From Thermoplasmata archaeon (GTDB lineage Archaea > Thermoplasmatota > Thermoplasmata > Lutacidiplasmatales > UBA184), in NCBI GenBank assembly GCA_027315455.1, contig DAHUXZ010000009.1, positions 1 through 64,000 on the forward strand: 64,000 nt of DNA, written 5' to 3'. The notes under the pieces were generated by a model. It worked only from the letters and a program-made list of their open reading frames with translations. It did no database searches and was not told where the DNA came from. A program made the translations under genes and the position numbers. Positions within the stretch are counted from its first letter, which is position 1. Each line of letters starts with the position of its first letter. Shown in pieces: positions 8,207 to 17,554 of this stretch.

Positions 8207-8443
8207 TCACGCGACCCCGGCCGCGGAGAACATCTCGATCCGCCCGCACGCCGGGCACCACGCGAGCTCGACCAGCAGCGCGCCGTCAGAGATCCCCTCG
8301 CCCCCCGCCGTGCGTAGCCGCTGGCGGCCGAGCGGCGTGAGGGCGCCGTCGCAGCCGGCGCACCGACGGACGGCCCGGCGCGCGACGAGGTCACCGGGCT
8401 CGGGGACCCGTGGGGCGGGCGGCAGCGTCACGACCCACCGCAA
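8207..8443 (-). CDS. small zinc-binding protein (78 aa)
   Basis: A 78-residue protein with two knuckles, CAGC near residue 28 and CPAC near residue 63, arranged like a C4 zinc ribbon around a short LTPLGRQRLR segment. It is the last gene of a minus-strand run after ClpB and the EF-Tu-like protein (20-bp gap) and converges on PAN with a 7-bp gap. I do not recognise the family; DNA, RNA or protein binding is possible. Confidence 0.6.
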   Translation of the reverse strand: MRWVVTLPPAPRVPEPGDLVARRAVRRCAGCDGALTPLGRQRLRTAGGEGISDGALLVELAWCPACGRIEMFSAAGVA

Positions 8444-8463
8444 CGGGGTCGTCCCTCAAAAGG

Positions 8464-9408
8464 TCAGACGGTCGCGGCAAGCGTGAGGCGCGCCGCGATG
8501 CGGGGGCCCCCCGGGGGCGTCAGGTCCGCGAGCAGCGCCGCGTCGCCGGGCTCGAAGACAACGGGACGGTCGGCCTCGAGCTCGAAGGCGTCCGCATCGA
8601 AGCGGCGGACCTCGACCGGTACGAACTGCAACCCGATGAGGGCGTGGAGGTGGGCCCCCGCCCGGAGCGAGCCGCGGAAGTAGCGGCAGAGCGCGCGGTC
8701 GCGGCCGACCAGCCGCTCGGAGACGGTGAGCGAGCCGGGCGGCGCGAGGACCTGGCCGCGGCCGAGCTCGTCGGCGTCGGCCCCCTTGAGGGCGACCCCG
8801 ACGCGCGAGCCGGTCCCGGCCTCCCGGACCTCGATGTCGTGGACCTGGATCGACCGGGCCTCGACCTCCCTCTCGGTGGGGAAGAGGCGCAGCCGGTCGT
8901 GCGCGCGCAGGGTGCCCCGGCGCACGACGCCGAGGGCGACGGCGCCGACGCCCTTCACGGGAAAGGCGTGGTCGATCGGGACGCGGACCGGCCCGTCGCG
9001 TGGCGGGGCCGTCCACCCCTCGACCTCGGCCCGCAGGGACAGAAGGTCGAGCGGGGCCATCGCCAGCGTCTCGAGGCGGGTCCCCCGGAACGCCCGGCGA
9101 ACCTCCTCCTCCCCGACCCCGGGCCCGAGGCGGATCGTCGTCGGGACCGCCACGAGGTCGAGGACCGCGGCCATCTCGGCGACCTCGCGCGAGAGCCCCG
9201 GCACGACCAGGAGGACGTGGTCGGCCATGGCGATGGCGTAGAGGAGCGGGGGGAGCTTCTCGGGGAACTGGGTCGGCTCGACCAGCGTGAGGGCGTGGTC
9301 GTCCCGCACGGCGTTGTAGAGGGTGAGGTCGCTCGAGGTCCCCTTCTTCGCGAGCTCCTTCGCGAGGTCGGCGGCCCCCAGGACCGCCACGGTCACCGCT
9401 CCGCCCAT
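8464..9408 (-). CDS. EF-Tu/SelB-like translational GTPase homologue with degenerate G domain
   Basis: A 314-residue protein. The C-terminal two thirds match elongation-factor domains 2 and 3: PVRVPIDHAFPVKGVGAVALGVVRRGTL is the classic domain-2 start, followed by VHDIEVREAGTGSRVGVALKG and a beta-barrel with RAGAHLHALIG. The N-terminal 120 residues sit where the GTPase domain should be but lack a GxxxxGKS/T loop (VAVLGAADLAKELAKKG) and a clear NKxD. Archaeal genomes carry such EF-1A/SelB relatives of unknown role. It follows clpB by 7 bp, so the two are probably co-transcribed. It may bind tRNA or the ribosome without hydrolysing GTP, which is inference. Confidence 0.7.
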   Translation of the reverse strand: MGGAVTVAVLGAADLAKELAKKGTSSDLTLYNAVRDDHALTLVEPTQFPEKLPPLLYAIAMADHVLLVVPGLSREVAEMAAVLDLVAVPTTIRLGPGVGEEEVRRAFRGTRLETLAMAPLDLLSLRAEVEGWTAPPRDGPVRVPIDHAFPVKGVGAVALGVVRRGTLRAHDRLRLFPTEREVEARSIQVHDIEVREAGTGSRVGVALKGADADELGRGQVLAPPGSLTVSERLVGRDRALCRYFRGSLRAGAHLHALIGLQFVPVEVRRFDADAFELEADRPVVFEPGDAALLADLTPPGGPRIAARLTLAATV

Positions 9409-9415
9409 CCCTTCC

Positions 9416-12028
9416 TCACCGGGCCGTTACCATCGGCGCCTCGGGCGTGACGGCGAGCTCGATGTGATCGCCCCGGACCTCGACGCGGACCGACGCGCCG
9501 TCGCGCACCTCCCCGGCGAGGATGCGGACGGTCAGCGGGTCGACGACGAGGCGCTGGACGGTCCGCCGAAGGGGCCGCGCCCCGAACTGCGGGTCGAACC
9601 CTTCCTCGGCGAGGCGCTCGCGCGCCTCCGGCGTGATCGTCACCTGGATGCGGCGGTCGCGCAGGCGCCCCTGGACCTGGCGGATCTGGAGATCGACGAT
9701 CTGCTCGATCTCGGCCTTCCCGAGGGTGTGGAAGACGACGATGTCGTCGAGCCGGTTGAGGAACTCCGGTCGGAAGTACGAGCGCAGCGCCCCGTCGATC
9801 ACCGAGCGGCGCTCCTCGTCGGTCTTCGCCGACGCGAGGAGGTCGGTACCGAGGTTGCTGGTCATGATCACGAGGGTGTTGCGGAAGTCGACGGTCCGGC
9901 CCTGGCCGTCGGTAAGGCGGCCTTCGTCGAGAAGCTGGAGGAGGACGTTGACGACGTCCGGGTGCGACTTCTCCACCTCATCGAAAAGGATGACGGTGTA
10001 CGGATGGGTCCGGACCGCCTCGGTGAGCTGGCCCCCCTCCTCGTACCCGACGTAGCCCGGCGGCGCCCCGATGAGGCGCGCGACGGTGTGCTTTTCCATG
10101 TACTCGCTCATGTCGAGGCGCACGAGCGCCTTCTCGCTGTGGAAGAGGAAGCCCGCGAGCGCCTTCGCGAGCTCGGTCTTCCCGACGCCCGTCGGGCCGA
10201 CGAAGAGGAACGCGCCCATCGGCCGGTTCGGGTCGGCGAGACCGCTGCGCGAGCGGCGGACGGCGCGGGCCACGGCCTCGACGGCCTCGTCCTGCCCGAT
10301 GACCCGCTCCTTGAGCTCGTCCTCCATCCGGAGCAGGCGCTGGGTCTCGCCCTCGAGCATGCGGCTGACGGGGACGCCGCTCCACTTCCCGATCACCTCG
10401 GCGATGTCGTCCTCGCCGACCTCCTCGCGCAGGAGGGTCCCCTCGGGGCTCTCGGCGGCGAGGGATTGGGTCTTCTCGGCGATCTGCTTCTGCAGCTCGG
10501 GGATCGCCCCGTAGCGGAGCCGCGCCGCCCCCTCGAGGTCGCCGGAGCGCTCGGCCTCCTCTTCCTGGCCCTTCGTCTGCTCGAGCCGCTTCCGCAGCTC
10601 GCGCACCTCCTCGATGCGGTCCTTCTCCCGCTTCCATCGGGCGAGGAGCGCCCCCTCGCGCTCCTTGAGGTTGGCCACCTCCTTGTCCAGCTTGCGGAGG
10701 CGGTCGGCCGAGGCGGGGTCGGTCTCGCGCTTGAGCGCCGCGCGCTCGATCTCGAGCTGGCGGAGCCGGCGCGAGAGCTGGTCGAGCTCGGGCGGGCGGG
10801 AGTCGAGGGCGAGGCGGACCATCGAGGCCGCCTCGTCGACGGCGTCGATCGCCTTGTCCGGAAGGTGGCGGTCGGTGATGTAGCGGGACGAAAGGGTCGC
10901 GGCGGCCACGAGCGCCGCATCGTGGATGCGGACCCCATGGTGGATCTCGTAGCGCTCGCGGAGGCCGCGCAGGATCGAGATCGTGTCCTCGACGGACGGC
11001 TCGGTCACGTAGACGGGCTGGAACCGCCGCTCGAGCGCGGCGTCCTTCTCGATGTACTTGCGGTACTCCTGGATCGTCGTCGCCCCGATCGCATGGAGGC
11101 TGCCGCGGGCGAGCGCCGGCTTGAGCAGGTTCGAGGCGTCCATCGCGCCGCCTTCGGTCGACCCGGCGTGGACAAGGGTGTGGAGCTCGTCGATGAACAG
11201 GACGATGCCGCCCTCCGACCGTTCGATCTCCTTGAGGACGGCCTTGATCCGCTCCTCGAACTCGCCGCGGAACTTCGCGCCGGCGAGCAGCGCCCCGAGG
11301 TCGAGGGCGAAGACCTTCCGGTTGCGGAGCGAGTCCGGCACGTCCCCGGCGGTGATGCGGAGCGCGAGGCCCTCGGCGATCGCGGTCTTCCCGACGCCCG
11401 GGTCCCCGACGAGCACCGGGTTGTTCTTCGTGCGGCGGGAGAGGATCTGGATCACGCGCCGGATCTCGTCGTCCCGGCCGATCACCGGGTCGAGCTTGCG
11501 CTCCCGGGCGAGCGCCGTGAGGTCCCGGGCGTAGCGCTCGAGCGCGCGGTACTCCTGCTCCTCCTGGCGGCTCTCGACCCGGCGGCCCGCGCCCCGGACC
11601 GACTCGAGCGCGGCCTCGACGGCGGCCCGACGGACGTCGACCTCCTCGAGGAGCTCCTTGGCCTTCGACTTCGCGCTCAGGAGCCCGAGGAAGAGCTCCT
11701 CGACGCTCGTGTAGCGGTCCTTTCGCTTCTGCGCCTCGGCCTCGGCGGACTCGATGACGGCCGCCAGCGGGCGGGAGACGTACTGGTCCGTCGGGGCGAC
11801 GTGGTCGGCCGTCGGCAGGCGGGCGAGGTGCTCCTCGAGGAGCCCTTCGAGCTTGGGGAGGGGGACCGAGAGGGCCTTGAGGACCTGGACCGTCGGGCCG
11901 TCGGGGTCCGAGAGAAGGGCCGCGAGCAGGTGCTCCGGCTCGACGGAGGCGTGGCGGAGCTCGGCCGCACGGGAGAACCCCTTCTCGAGCGCCGTGCGGG
12001 CCGCATCGGTCAGTCGGTCCAGCCGCAT
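9416..12028 (-). CDS. clpB: ClpB protein disaggregase
   Basis: Hexameric Hsp100 ATPase that pulls proteins out of aggregates. All parts are present in about 870 residues: Clp N domain (1-145), NBD1 with Walker [10 protein letters not shown] near 207 and Walker [10 protein letters not shown], a coiled-coil middle domain (about 400-520), and NBD2 with Walker A GPTGVGKT near 612 and sensor region [11 protein letters not shown]. The start [11 protein letters not shown] at 12028 matches the bacterial ClpB start and lies 26 nt from the shared TATA box; an ATG at 12040 is also in frame. ClpB is patchy in archaea and was probably acquired from bacteria. No DnaK system is visible nearby. Confidence 0.96.
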   Translation of the reverse strand: MRLDRLTDAARTALEKGFSRAAELRHASVEPEHLLAALLSDPDGPTVQVLKALSVPLPKLEGLLEEHLARLPTADHVAPTDQYVSRPLAAVIESAEAEAQKRKDRYTSVEELFLGLLSAKSKAKELLEEVDVRRAAVEAALESVRGAGRRVESRQEEQEYRALERYARDLTALARERKLDPVIGRDDEIRRVIQILSRRTKNNPVLVGDPGVGKTAIAEGLALRITAGDVPDSLRNRKVFALDLGALLAGAKFRGEFEERIKAVLKEIERSEGGIVLFIDELHTLVHAGSTEGGAMDASNLLKPALARGSLHAIGATTIQEYRKYIEKDAALERRFQPVYVTEPSVEDTISILRGLRERYEIHHGVRIHDAALVAAATLSSRYITDRHLPDKAIDAVDEAASMVRLALDSRPPELDQLSRRLRQLEIERAALKRETDPASADRLRKLDKEVANLKEREGALLARWKREKDRIEEVRELRKRLEQTKGQEEEAERSGDLEGAARLRYGAIPELQKQIAEKTQSLAAESPEGTLLREEVGEDDIAEVIGKWSGVPVSRMLEGETQRLLRMEDELKERVIGQDEAVEAVARAVRRSRSGLADPNRPMGAFLFVGPTGVGKTELAKALAGFLFHSEKALVRLDMSEYMEKHTVARLIGAPPGYVGYEEGGQLTEAVRTHPYTVILFDEVEKSHPDVVNVLLQLLDEGRLTDGQGRTVDFRNTLVIMTSNLGTDLLASAKTDEERRSVIDGALRSYFRPEFLNRLDDIVVFHTLGKAEIEQIVDLQIRQVQGRLRDRRIQVTITPEARERLAEEGFDPQFGARPLRRTVQRLVVDPLTVRILAGEVRDGASVRVEVRGDHIELAVTPEAPMVTAR

Positions 12029-12050
12029 CGGGGTTTTCATCGTCTATACC

Positions 12051-12058
12051 GATATAAG
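12051..12058. promoter_or_regulatory. shared TATA box for clpB and pyrD
   Basis: GATATAAG on the plus strand reads CTTATATC on the minus strand. Its centre is about 26 nt from the clpB ATG at 12028 and about 27 nt from the pyrD GTG at 12081. One near-symmetrical box could therefore serve two leaderless divergent transcripts. Confidence 0.6.
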
Positions 12059-12080
12059 CGGATGCCCTGTGCGCGGACCG

Positions 12081-13028
12081 GTGGCGGACCTTTCCACGCG
12101 CGTCGCGGGCCTCGCGCTGCGCAACCCGTTCCTCCTCGCCTCGGGGATCTGGGGCGAGACGGGGGAGTCGCTGCGCGGCGCCTATGAGGCCGGGGCCGGC
12201 GGGGTCATCACGAAATCGATCGGCCGCGCGCCTCGGACCGGCTATCCGAACCCGACCGTGGAGATGTACGACCGCTGGGGGTTCCTCAACGCGATGGGGC
12301 TCCCGAACCCCGGCATCGGGGAGTACCCGCGCGAGATCGCGATCGCCCGCGCCGCGGGCGCCCCGGTCATCGGCTCGGTCTTCGGACACGACGCGGAGGA
12401 GTTCGCCGAGCTCGCCGAGGCGATGGAGGGGGCCGGGGTCGCGGCGCTCGAGCTCAACCTGAGCTGCCCCCACGCCGAGGGTCTGGGCGCGGAGATCGGG
12501 TCGGAACCCGAGGCGGTCGAACGCATCACCCGCGCCGTCGTCAGCCGGACGCGGCTCCCCGTGATCGCGAAGCTCACGCCGAACACCCACGACATCGCCG
12601 CGCTCGCCCGCGCCGCCGAGCGGGGGGGCGCGAGCGCGGTGAGCGCGATCAACACCGTGCGCGGGATGGCGATCGACGTGCACCTTCGGCGCCCGACGCT
12701 GGCCCACGGCATGGGGGGTCTGAGCGGCCCGGCGATCAAGCCGGTCGGGCTCGCCTGCGTCTTCCAGATCCACCGCGCGGTCCGGATCCCTGTGATCGGG
12801 GTCGGCGGGATCGTCACCGCCGAGGACGCCCTCGAATACCTCCTCGCGGGGGCCCGCGCCGTTCAGATCGGGACCGCCGTCGCCTTGGACGGGATCGGGG
12901 TCTTCGGGACCCTGGTCCGGGACCTGGGCCGGCGCCTGGACGAGCTCGGGGTCGCCGGCCTCGAAGAGCTCATCGGGGCGGCCCACCGGACCGAGGCCGC
13001 GTCTTCGGGGACCGGCGACGCGTTATAG
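12081..13028 (+). CDS. pyrD: dihydroorotate dehydrogenase catalytic subunit (type 1B)
   Basis: FMN enzyme that oxidises dihydroorotate to orotate in pyrimidine synthesis. The 315-residue TIM barrel shows LRNPFLLASGIWG at the start, the active-site segment ELNLSCPHAEG with the catalytic Cys typical of class 1 enzymes, INTVRGMAID, and the phosphate-binding GVGGIVTAEDALEYLLAGARAVQIGTA near the end. The GTG at 12081 fits both homology and the TATA spacing; a GTG at 12069 is an alternative. pyrK follows after 21 bp, giving the two-subunit, NAD-linked type 1B enzyme. Confidence 0.95.
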   Translation: MADLSTRVAGLALRNPFLLASGIWGETGESLRGAYEAGAGGVITKSIGRAPRTGYPNPTVEMYDRWGFLNAMGLPNPGIGEYPREIAIARAAGAPVIGSVFGHDAEEFAELAEAMEGAGVAALELNLSCPHAEGLGAEIGSEPEAVERITRAVVSRTRLPVIAKLTPNTHDIAALARAAERGGASAVSAINTVRGMAIDVHLRRPTLAHGMGGLSGPAIKPVGLACVFQIHRAVRIPVIGVGGIVTAEDALEYLLAGARAVQIGTAVALDGIGVFGTLVRDLGRRLDELGVAGLEELIGAAHRTEAASSGTGDAL

Positions 13029-13049
13029 GGCGTCGGGCCTCGACCGGCC

Positions 13050-13823
13050 GTGCGCCGCATCGTCCCTGTCTCGGATCGGACCGTGGAGACGCCGAGCACC
13101 GTGACGCTGCGCTTCGTGGACGACCGGCCGGCGGCCCCCGGGCAGTTCGTGATGCTTTGGGTCCCCGGGGACGACGAGATCCCGATGTCGCTGTCCTACG
13201 TCGGACCGCGCAAAGGGGTCACGGTCAAGGTGATGGGGGCGACCAGCCGCCACATCCAGGGGATCTCCCCCGGCACCCCCCTCGGCATCCGGGGCCCGTA
13301 CGGGAACGCCTTCGACCTGACCCCCCACCGCGTGCTCCTCGTCGCGGGCGGCTCCGGCGCGGCGGTCCTCGCTCCCGCCGCGGAGGCGCTTGGCGCCCGG
13401 GGCGGCGAGGTCGAGGTCGCCCTCGGGGCGACGACCGCCTCCGAGCTGCTCTTCGAGGAACGGTTCGCGGCGATGGGGGCGGCGGTCCACGTGGCGACCG
13501 ACGACGGCTCTCGCGGGGAGCGGGGATTCGTGACCCGGCTCGTCGGCGGGCTCCTCGATCGCGGGCGGTTCGACGCGGTCTGGACCTGCGGGCCCGAGGT
13601 GATGATGCAGAAGGTGATCGCCGCCGCGCAGGGGAGCGGGGTCCCCGTCGTCTGCTCGGTCGAGCGCTGGATGAAGTGCGCTCTCGGCCTCTGCGATGCG
13701 TGCGCGCTCGGCCCGTTCCACGTGTGTGTGGACGGTCCGGTCTTCCCCGCCGAACGCCTCTCCCCGATCCCCGAGTTCGGCCACACGAAGCACGACGCCG
13801 CCGGCCGGCGGGTCCCGGGGTAG
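13050..13823 (+). CDS. pyrK: dihydroorotate dehydrogenase electron-transfer subunit PyrK
   Basis: FAD and [2Fe-2S] subunit that passes electrons from the PyrD flavin to NAD. The 257-residue protein has a ferredoxin-reductase-like FAD domain (PGQFVMLWVPG, PMSLSYVG), a nucleotide-binding domain (VLLVAGGSGAAVL, TCGPEVMMQKV) and C-terminal cluster cysteines CSVERWMKCALGLCDAC with a fourth Cys 8 residues on. Start GTG at 13050. Partner of the upstream pyrD. Confidence 0.94.
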   Translation: MRRIVPVSDRTVETPSTVTLRFVDDRPAAPGQFVMLWVPGDDEIPMSLSYVGPRKGVTVKVMGATSRHIQGISPGTPLGIRGPYGNAFDLTPHRVLLVAGGSGAAVLAPAAEALGARGGEVEVALGATTASELLFEERFAAMGAAVHVATDDGSRGERGFVTRLVGGLLDRGRFDAVWTCGPEVMMQKVIAAAQGSGVPVVCSVERWMKCALGLCDACALGPFHVCVDGPVFPAERLSPIPEFGHTKHDAAGRRVPG

Positions 13824-13872
13824 CCCCGGGCCCAGAGCAAGGTCTTTTGACCGCCGCCCGCTAAGGGGGCCG

Positions 13873-14532
13873 ATGCGTCGGGGCCGGTTTGTCATCGGGA
13901 TCGTTCTTCTGCTGATCGGCCTGGTCCTGGTGGTCCTGCCCTTCGTCGCGACGACGACGGAGTCGGTCGCCCCGAGCCAGGTGCTGACCCTGACGCCGGC
14001 GTTCGTCGGCTCGGGCACGGTCACGGTCAGCTGGTCGGGGGCGCCGACCTCGACCTTCGTCAAGCTCTATTCCTGCGCGACGTCGGTCTGCGACTCCGGT
14101 TCGACGGTCGCCACCGGCCAGGGCGGCTCGGGGTCGTTCTCCGCCTCGCTCTCCTCCGGTCAGACCTACGGGATCCAGGTCACGGGGACCGGGAGCGCCG
14201 CGGTCACCCTCACCCTTCGGACCCTCGGTCTCACGATCCCGATGATCGCCGGCATCGTCCTCCTCCTGGTGGGGATCGTGGTCGTCGCGCTGAGCTTCCG
14301 CCGCCCGGCCCACGACGCGACGCCCGGCGGTGAGGCGCCGCCCGCTCCGCAGGGAGCCGCCGAGGGGGCGCCGGCCCCTGAGCCCGAGGAGACGGTCGCG
14401 TCCCCGACCCCCACCCCGCCCGCCGCGGGAGGCAGTCGGCCGCCCCTCACCTGCGCGCACTGCGGCGCCGTCAACGAGGTCTGGCTGACGAACTGCCGCA
14501 CCTGTAAGCGCCCGCTCAAGACGACGGGGTAG
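13873..14532 (+). CDS. membrane protein with extracytoplasmic domain and C-terminal zinc ribbon
   Basis: A 219-residue protein of unknown function. TM1 lies at about residues 6-26 (FVIGIVLLLIGLVLVVLPFVA), followed by an outside domain of about 100 residues rich in Ser, Thr and Gly and containing a Cys pair, TM2 at about 120-142 (IPMIAGIVLLLVGIVVVALSF), a Pro/Ala/Glu linker, and a cytoplasmic C4 zinc ribbon (LTCAHCGAVNEVWLTNCRTCKRP). The topology suggests a link between an outer sensor or anchor and a cytoplasmic partner. A weak TATA-like CTTTTGAC about 27 nt upstream would make the mRNA leaderless. Confidence 0.75.
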   Translation: MRRGRFVIGIVLLLIGLVLVVLPFVATTTESVAPSQVLTLTPAFVGSGTVTVSWSGAPTSTFVKLYSCATSVCDSGSTVATGQGGSGSFSASLSSGQTYGIQVTGTGSAAVTLTLRTLGLTIPMIAGIVLLLVGIVVVALSFRRPAHDATPGGEAPPAPQGAAEGAPAPEPEETVASPTPTPPAAGGSRPPLTCAHCGAVNEVWLTNCRTCKRPLKTTG

Positions 14533-14625
14533 TTCGCTCCGGACGGGGCCGGCGACCGCCCGCGACGCGGGCGCCGGGCGCTGACTTTAAGGTCGGACCC
14601 CGCTACCAGCGCGGGGGGGAGCGGT

Positions 14626-16260
14626 GTGAAGGTCATTGTCGTGAGCGGGGGCGTGATCTCGGGCTTGGGCAAGGGGATCACGACCTCGTCGCTCGGGCGC
14701 CTGCTCAAGGCGCGCGGCATCCCCGTCACGATCCTCAAGATCGACCCCTACCTCAACGTCGACGCCGGCACGATGAACCCCTACCAGCACGGCGAGGTGT
14801 TCGTGCTGGACGACGGGACCGAGGCCGACCTTGACCTCGGCAACTACGAGCGCTTCCTCGGCCAGAGCCTGGTCGGGACGCACAACCTCACCACGGGGAA
14901 GATCTACCGCTCCGTCATCGAGAAGGAGCGGCGGGGCGATTACCTGGGCAACACCGTCCAGATCATCCCGCACGTCACCGGGGAGATCAAGCGGACGATC
15001 CGGGAGGTTGCCCAGGCCTCGGGGGCCGAGGTCGTCCTGGTCGAGGTCGGGGGGACCGTCGGCGACATCGAGTCGATGCCGTTCCTGGAGGCGTTGCGGG
15101 AGCTCTCCTACGAGCTCGGCGAGGGGCACGTCGCCTTCGTCCACACCACGCTCGTCCCGGTCGTCGGTCCCGTCGGCGAGGCGAAGACGAAGCCGACGCA
15201 GCACTCGGTGCGTGAGCTGAGGGCGATCGGCATTCGCCCCACGATGATCATCGCCCGCGGGCCGACGCCCCTCGCGCCGGACATCAAAGCGAAGATCTCC
15301 CTCTTCTGCGATGTCGCGCCCGAGGCCGTCATCTCCGTCCCGGACCAGTCGATCATCTACGAGGTCCCCCTCGTCCTCGAGGCGCAAGGCGTCGGAACCC
15401 ACCTCACCCGCCTCCTCGGCCTGCCGGACCGCGAGCCCGACTACGCCGCGTGGAAGGAGTTCCTCGCGACGTACCGGCGCGAGGAGGGCTCGGTGGAGGT
15501 CGCCGTCGTGGGGAAGTACACGGACCTGCGGGACGCGTATCTCTCCCACATCGAGGCGTTCCACCACGTCCAGGGCCGGCTCGGCTGCGCGATCCGCCTC
15601 CAGTGGTACGACGCGGAGGACCTTCCGCGCAACCCGGGGGCCCTCGGCCGCCTGAAGCGGTCCGACGCCATCCTCGTCCCGGGTGGCTTCGGGACCCGCG
15701 GGGTGGAGGGCAAGGCCCAGGCGATCGAGATCGCGCGGACGGACGGGATCCCCTTCCTCGGCATCTGCTACGGCTTCCAGATGGCGGCCGTCGAGTTCGC
15801 CCGCCACGCCCTGAACCTTCCCTCGGCCAACACGACCGAGGTCGACCCCCACACCCCCGACCCCGTCGTCTGCCTCCTCGAGGAGCAGAAGGCGCTCACG
15901 GGCCTCGGCGGGACGATGCGTCTCGGCGCCCAGCGGGTCGTCCTCACGGAGGGCTCGCGCGTCGCCCACGCCTACGGCCGTACCGAGGTCTGGGAGCGCC
16001 ACCGTCACCGCTACGAGATCAACCCGAGCTACCTCGAGCGGTTCCGCGAGCACGGGCTCGTCGTCTCCGGCCGGGCCGTGGACGGCCGTGTCGAGGTCCT
16101 GGAGCTCGAGACCCATCCCTTCTTCCTCGGGGTGCAGTACCACCCCGAGTTCCTCTCCCGACCCGAGGCCCCCCACCCGCTCTTCCTCGAGCTCGTCCGG
16201 GCGGCGCTCGCACGCAAGGAGGTGCCCGCCCCTGTCGTTGCCCCGCCGGCTGGCGCGTGA
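14626..16260 (+). CDS. pyrG: CTP synthase
   Basis: Makes CTP from UTP, ATP and glutamine. The 544-residue protein has the amidoligase domain ([43 protein letters not shown]) up to about residue 270 and a class I glutamine amidotransferase domain with nucleophile Cys in GICYGFQ near 380 and His/Glu in VQYHPEF near 505. Start GTG at 14626 after a GGGGGAG ribosome site; a TATA-like ACTTTAAG lies at 14584-14591. The downstream aspS starts inside its last codons. Confidence 0.97.
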   Translation: MKVIVVSGGVISGLGKGITTSSLGRLLKARGIPVTILKIDPYLNVDAGTMNPYQHGEVFVLDDGTEADLDLGNYERFLGQSLVGTHNLTTGKIYRSVIEKERRGDYLGNTVQIIPHVTGEIKRTIREVAQASGAEVVLVEVGGTVGDIESMPFLEALRELSYELGEGHVAFVHTTLVPVVGPVGEAKTKPTQHSVRELRAIGIRPTMIIARGPTPLAPDIKAKISLFCDVAPEAVISVPDQSIIYEVPLVLEAQGVGTHLTRLLGLPDREPDYAAWKEFLATYRREEGSVEVAVVGKYTDLRDAYLSHIEAFHHVQGRLGCAIRLQWYDAEDLPRNPGALGRLKRSDAILVPGGFGTRGVEGKAQAIEIARTDGIPFLGICYGFQMAAVEFARHALNLPSANTTEVDPHTPDPVVCLLEEQKALTGLGGTMRLGAQRVVLTEGSRVAHAYGRTEVWERHRHRYEINPSYLERFREHGLVVSGRAVDGRVEVLELETHPFFLGVQYHPEFLSRPEAPHPLFLELVRAALARKEVPAPVVAPPAGA

Positions 16261-17542
16261 GCTCAGCGCGCTCGACGGAACGGTCGTCCGGATCGGCGGC
16301 CACCTCGAGGACTACCGCGCGCTCGGCGGCGTCGCGTTCGCGATCGTCCGGGACGGCTCCGGGACGGTCCAGGTCACCCTCAAGAAGGGCTCGACCGACC
16401 CCGCGCTGTTCGCCCTCCTCGAGACCCTGCCGCGGGAGTCCGTTCTCCGCGTCGACGGGACCGTTCGCCGGTCGGAGAAGGCCCGGCGGGGGGTCGAGCT
16501 CGTCCCGAGCGCGATCGAGGTGCTGAGCGCGGCCGAGGTGCCGCTGCCCCTCGGGGTCGTCGACAAGGTCGGCGCCGAGCTGGACACTCGCCTCAACCAC
16601 CGCGTCCTCGACCTGCGTAAGCCCGGGGTCCGGCAGGTCTTCGAGCTCCGGAGCGCGCTGCTCGCAGGGCTCCGTCACGCCTTCCGGGCGCGGGGGTTTC
16701 TCGAGGTGGAGACGCCGAAGCTCCTCCGTCAGGGCGCGGAGGGCGGGGCGACGCTCTTCCCCGTCGAGTACTTCGAGGAGCGCGCCTACCTCGCCCAGAG
16801 CCCCCAGCTCTACAAGCAGATGCTGATGAGCGCGGGGTTCGAGCGCGTGTTCGAGATCGCCCCCGCGTTCCGGGCCGAGCCGTCGGACACCGTGCGCCAC
16901 ATCACCGAGTTCACGAGCCTCGACGCGGAGATGGCCTACATCGATTCCGCCGACGACCTCCGGACGGCCCTCGAGGGGATCCTGGCGGACGCGATCGGTG
17001 AGGCCCGGGGCGCCCTCGCGGGCCTCGGCCACCCCCTCGCCGCCGCGCTCCCCGAGGTGCGAACGCCGTTCCCGCGGTTCCCTTTCCGCGAGGTCGAAGG
17101 CTGGCTGGGACGACCGGGGGCGGACCGGGACCTCTCGACCGAGGACGAGAAGAAGGTCGGGGAGGTCGCGGAGAAGGAGCACGGGGCCTCCTTCTACTAC
17201 ATCACCGAGTTTCCGACGGCCGTCAAGATCGCGACCTTCTACGCCCGGCGCCAGGACGACCACCCGGACCTCACGGGCTACTTCGACCTCGGCTATCGGG
17301 GCCTCGAGCTCGCGAGCGGGGGCCCGCGCGAGCACCGTCTCGCCCGCCTCCTCGACAACTTCCGGGCCGCGGGGGTCGACACGGCCGGCTTCGCCGGCTA
17401 CCTCGAGGCGTTCCGGTTCGGCATGCCGCCGCACGGGGGATGGGGGCTCGGCCTCGACCGCCTCGTCTGGGTCCTCGCGGGGGTCGCCAACATCCGTGAG
17501 GCACGATTATTCCCTCGCGACCGTTACCGCCTGGAGCCGTAG
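16238..17542 (+). CDS. aspS: aspartyl-tRNA synthetase (archaeal type, probably non-discriminating)
   Basis: Class IIb synthetase charging tRNA-Asp. About 434 residues: N-terminal OB anticodon-binding domain ([16 protein letters not shown]), then the catalytic core with motif 2 ([15 protein letters not shown]), the flipping-loop region and motif 3 ([11 protein letters not shown]). In archaeal AspRS a Trp in the anticodon-binding strand (W26 in Pyrococcus/Thermococcus numbering) goes with discrimination against tRNA-Asn; here the aligned residue is His, as in enzymes that also charge tRNA-Asn. The start is uncertain: TTG 16238 or CTG 16232, both after the AAGGAGGTG ribosome site inside the pyrG end, so translation is coupled to pyrG. 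Confidence 0.93.
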   Translation: MPRRLARELSALDGTVVRIGGHLEDYRALGGVAFAIVRDGSGTVQVTLKKGSTDPALFALLETLPRESVLRVDGTVRRSEKARRGVELVPSAIEVLSAAEVPLPLGVVDKVGAELDTRLNHRVLDLRKPGVRQVFELRSALLAGLRHAFRARGFLEVETPKLLRQGAEGGATLFPVEYFEERAYLAQSPQLYKQMLMSAGFERVFEIAPAFRAEPSDTVRHITEFTSLDAEMAYIDSADDLRTALEGILADAIGEARGALAGLGHPLAAALPEVRTPFPRFPFREVEGWLGRPGADRDLSTEDEKKVGEVAEKEHGASFYYITEFPTAVKIATFYARRQDDHPDLTGYFDLGYRGLELASGGPREHRLARLLDNFRAAGVDTAGFAGYLEAFRFGMPPHGGWGLGLDRLVWVLAGVANIREARLFPRDRYRLEP

Positions 17543-17554
17543 GAGGACGCTCAG

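Noticed and set aside
9323-13028. Long open frames antisense to or overlapping clpB, including about 950- and 1000-codon ones
   Set aside because: Composition is Arg/Pro/Gly- or Leu/Glu/Asp-rich nonsense, while the other frames encode ClpB and PyrD with full motifs.
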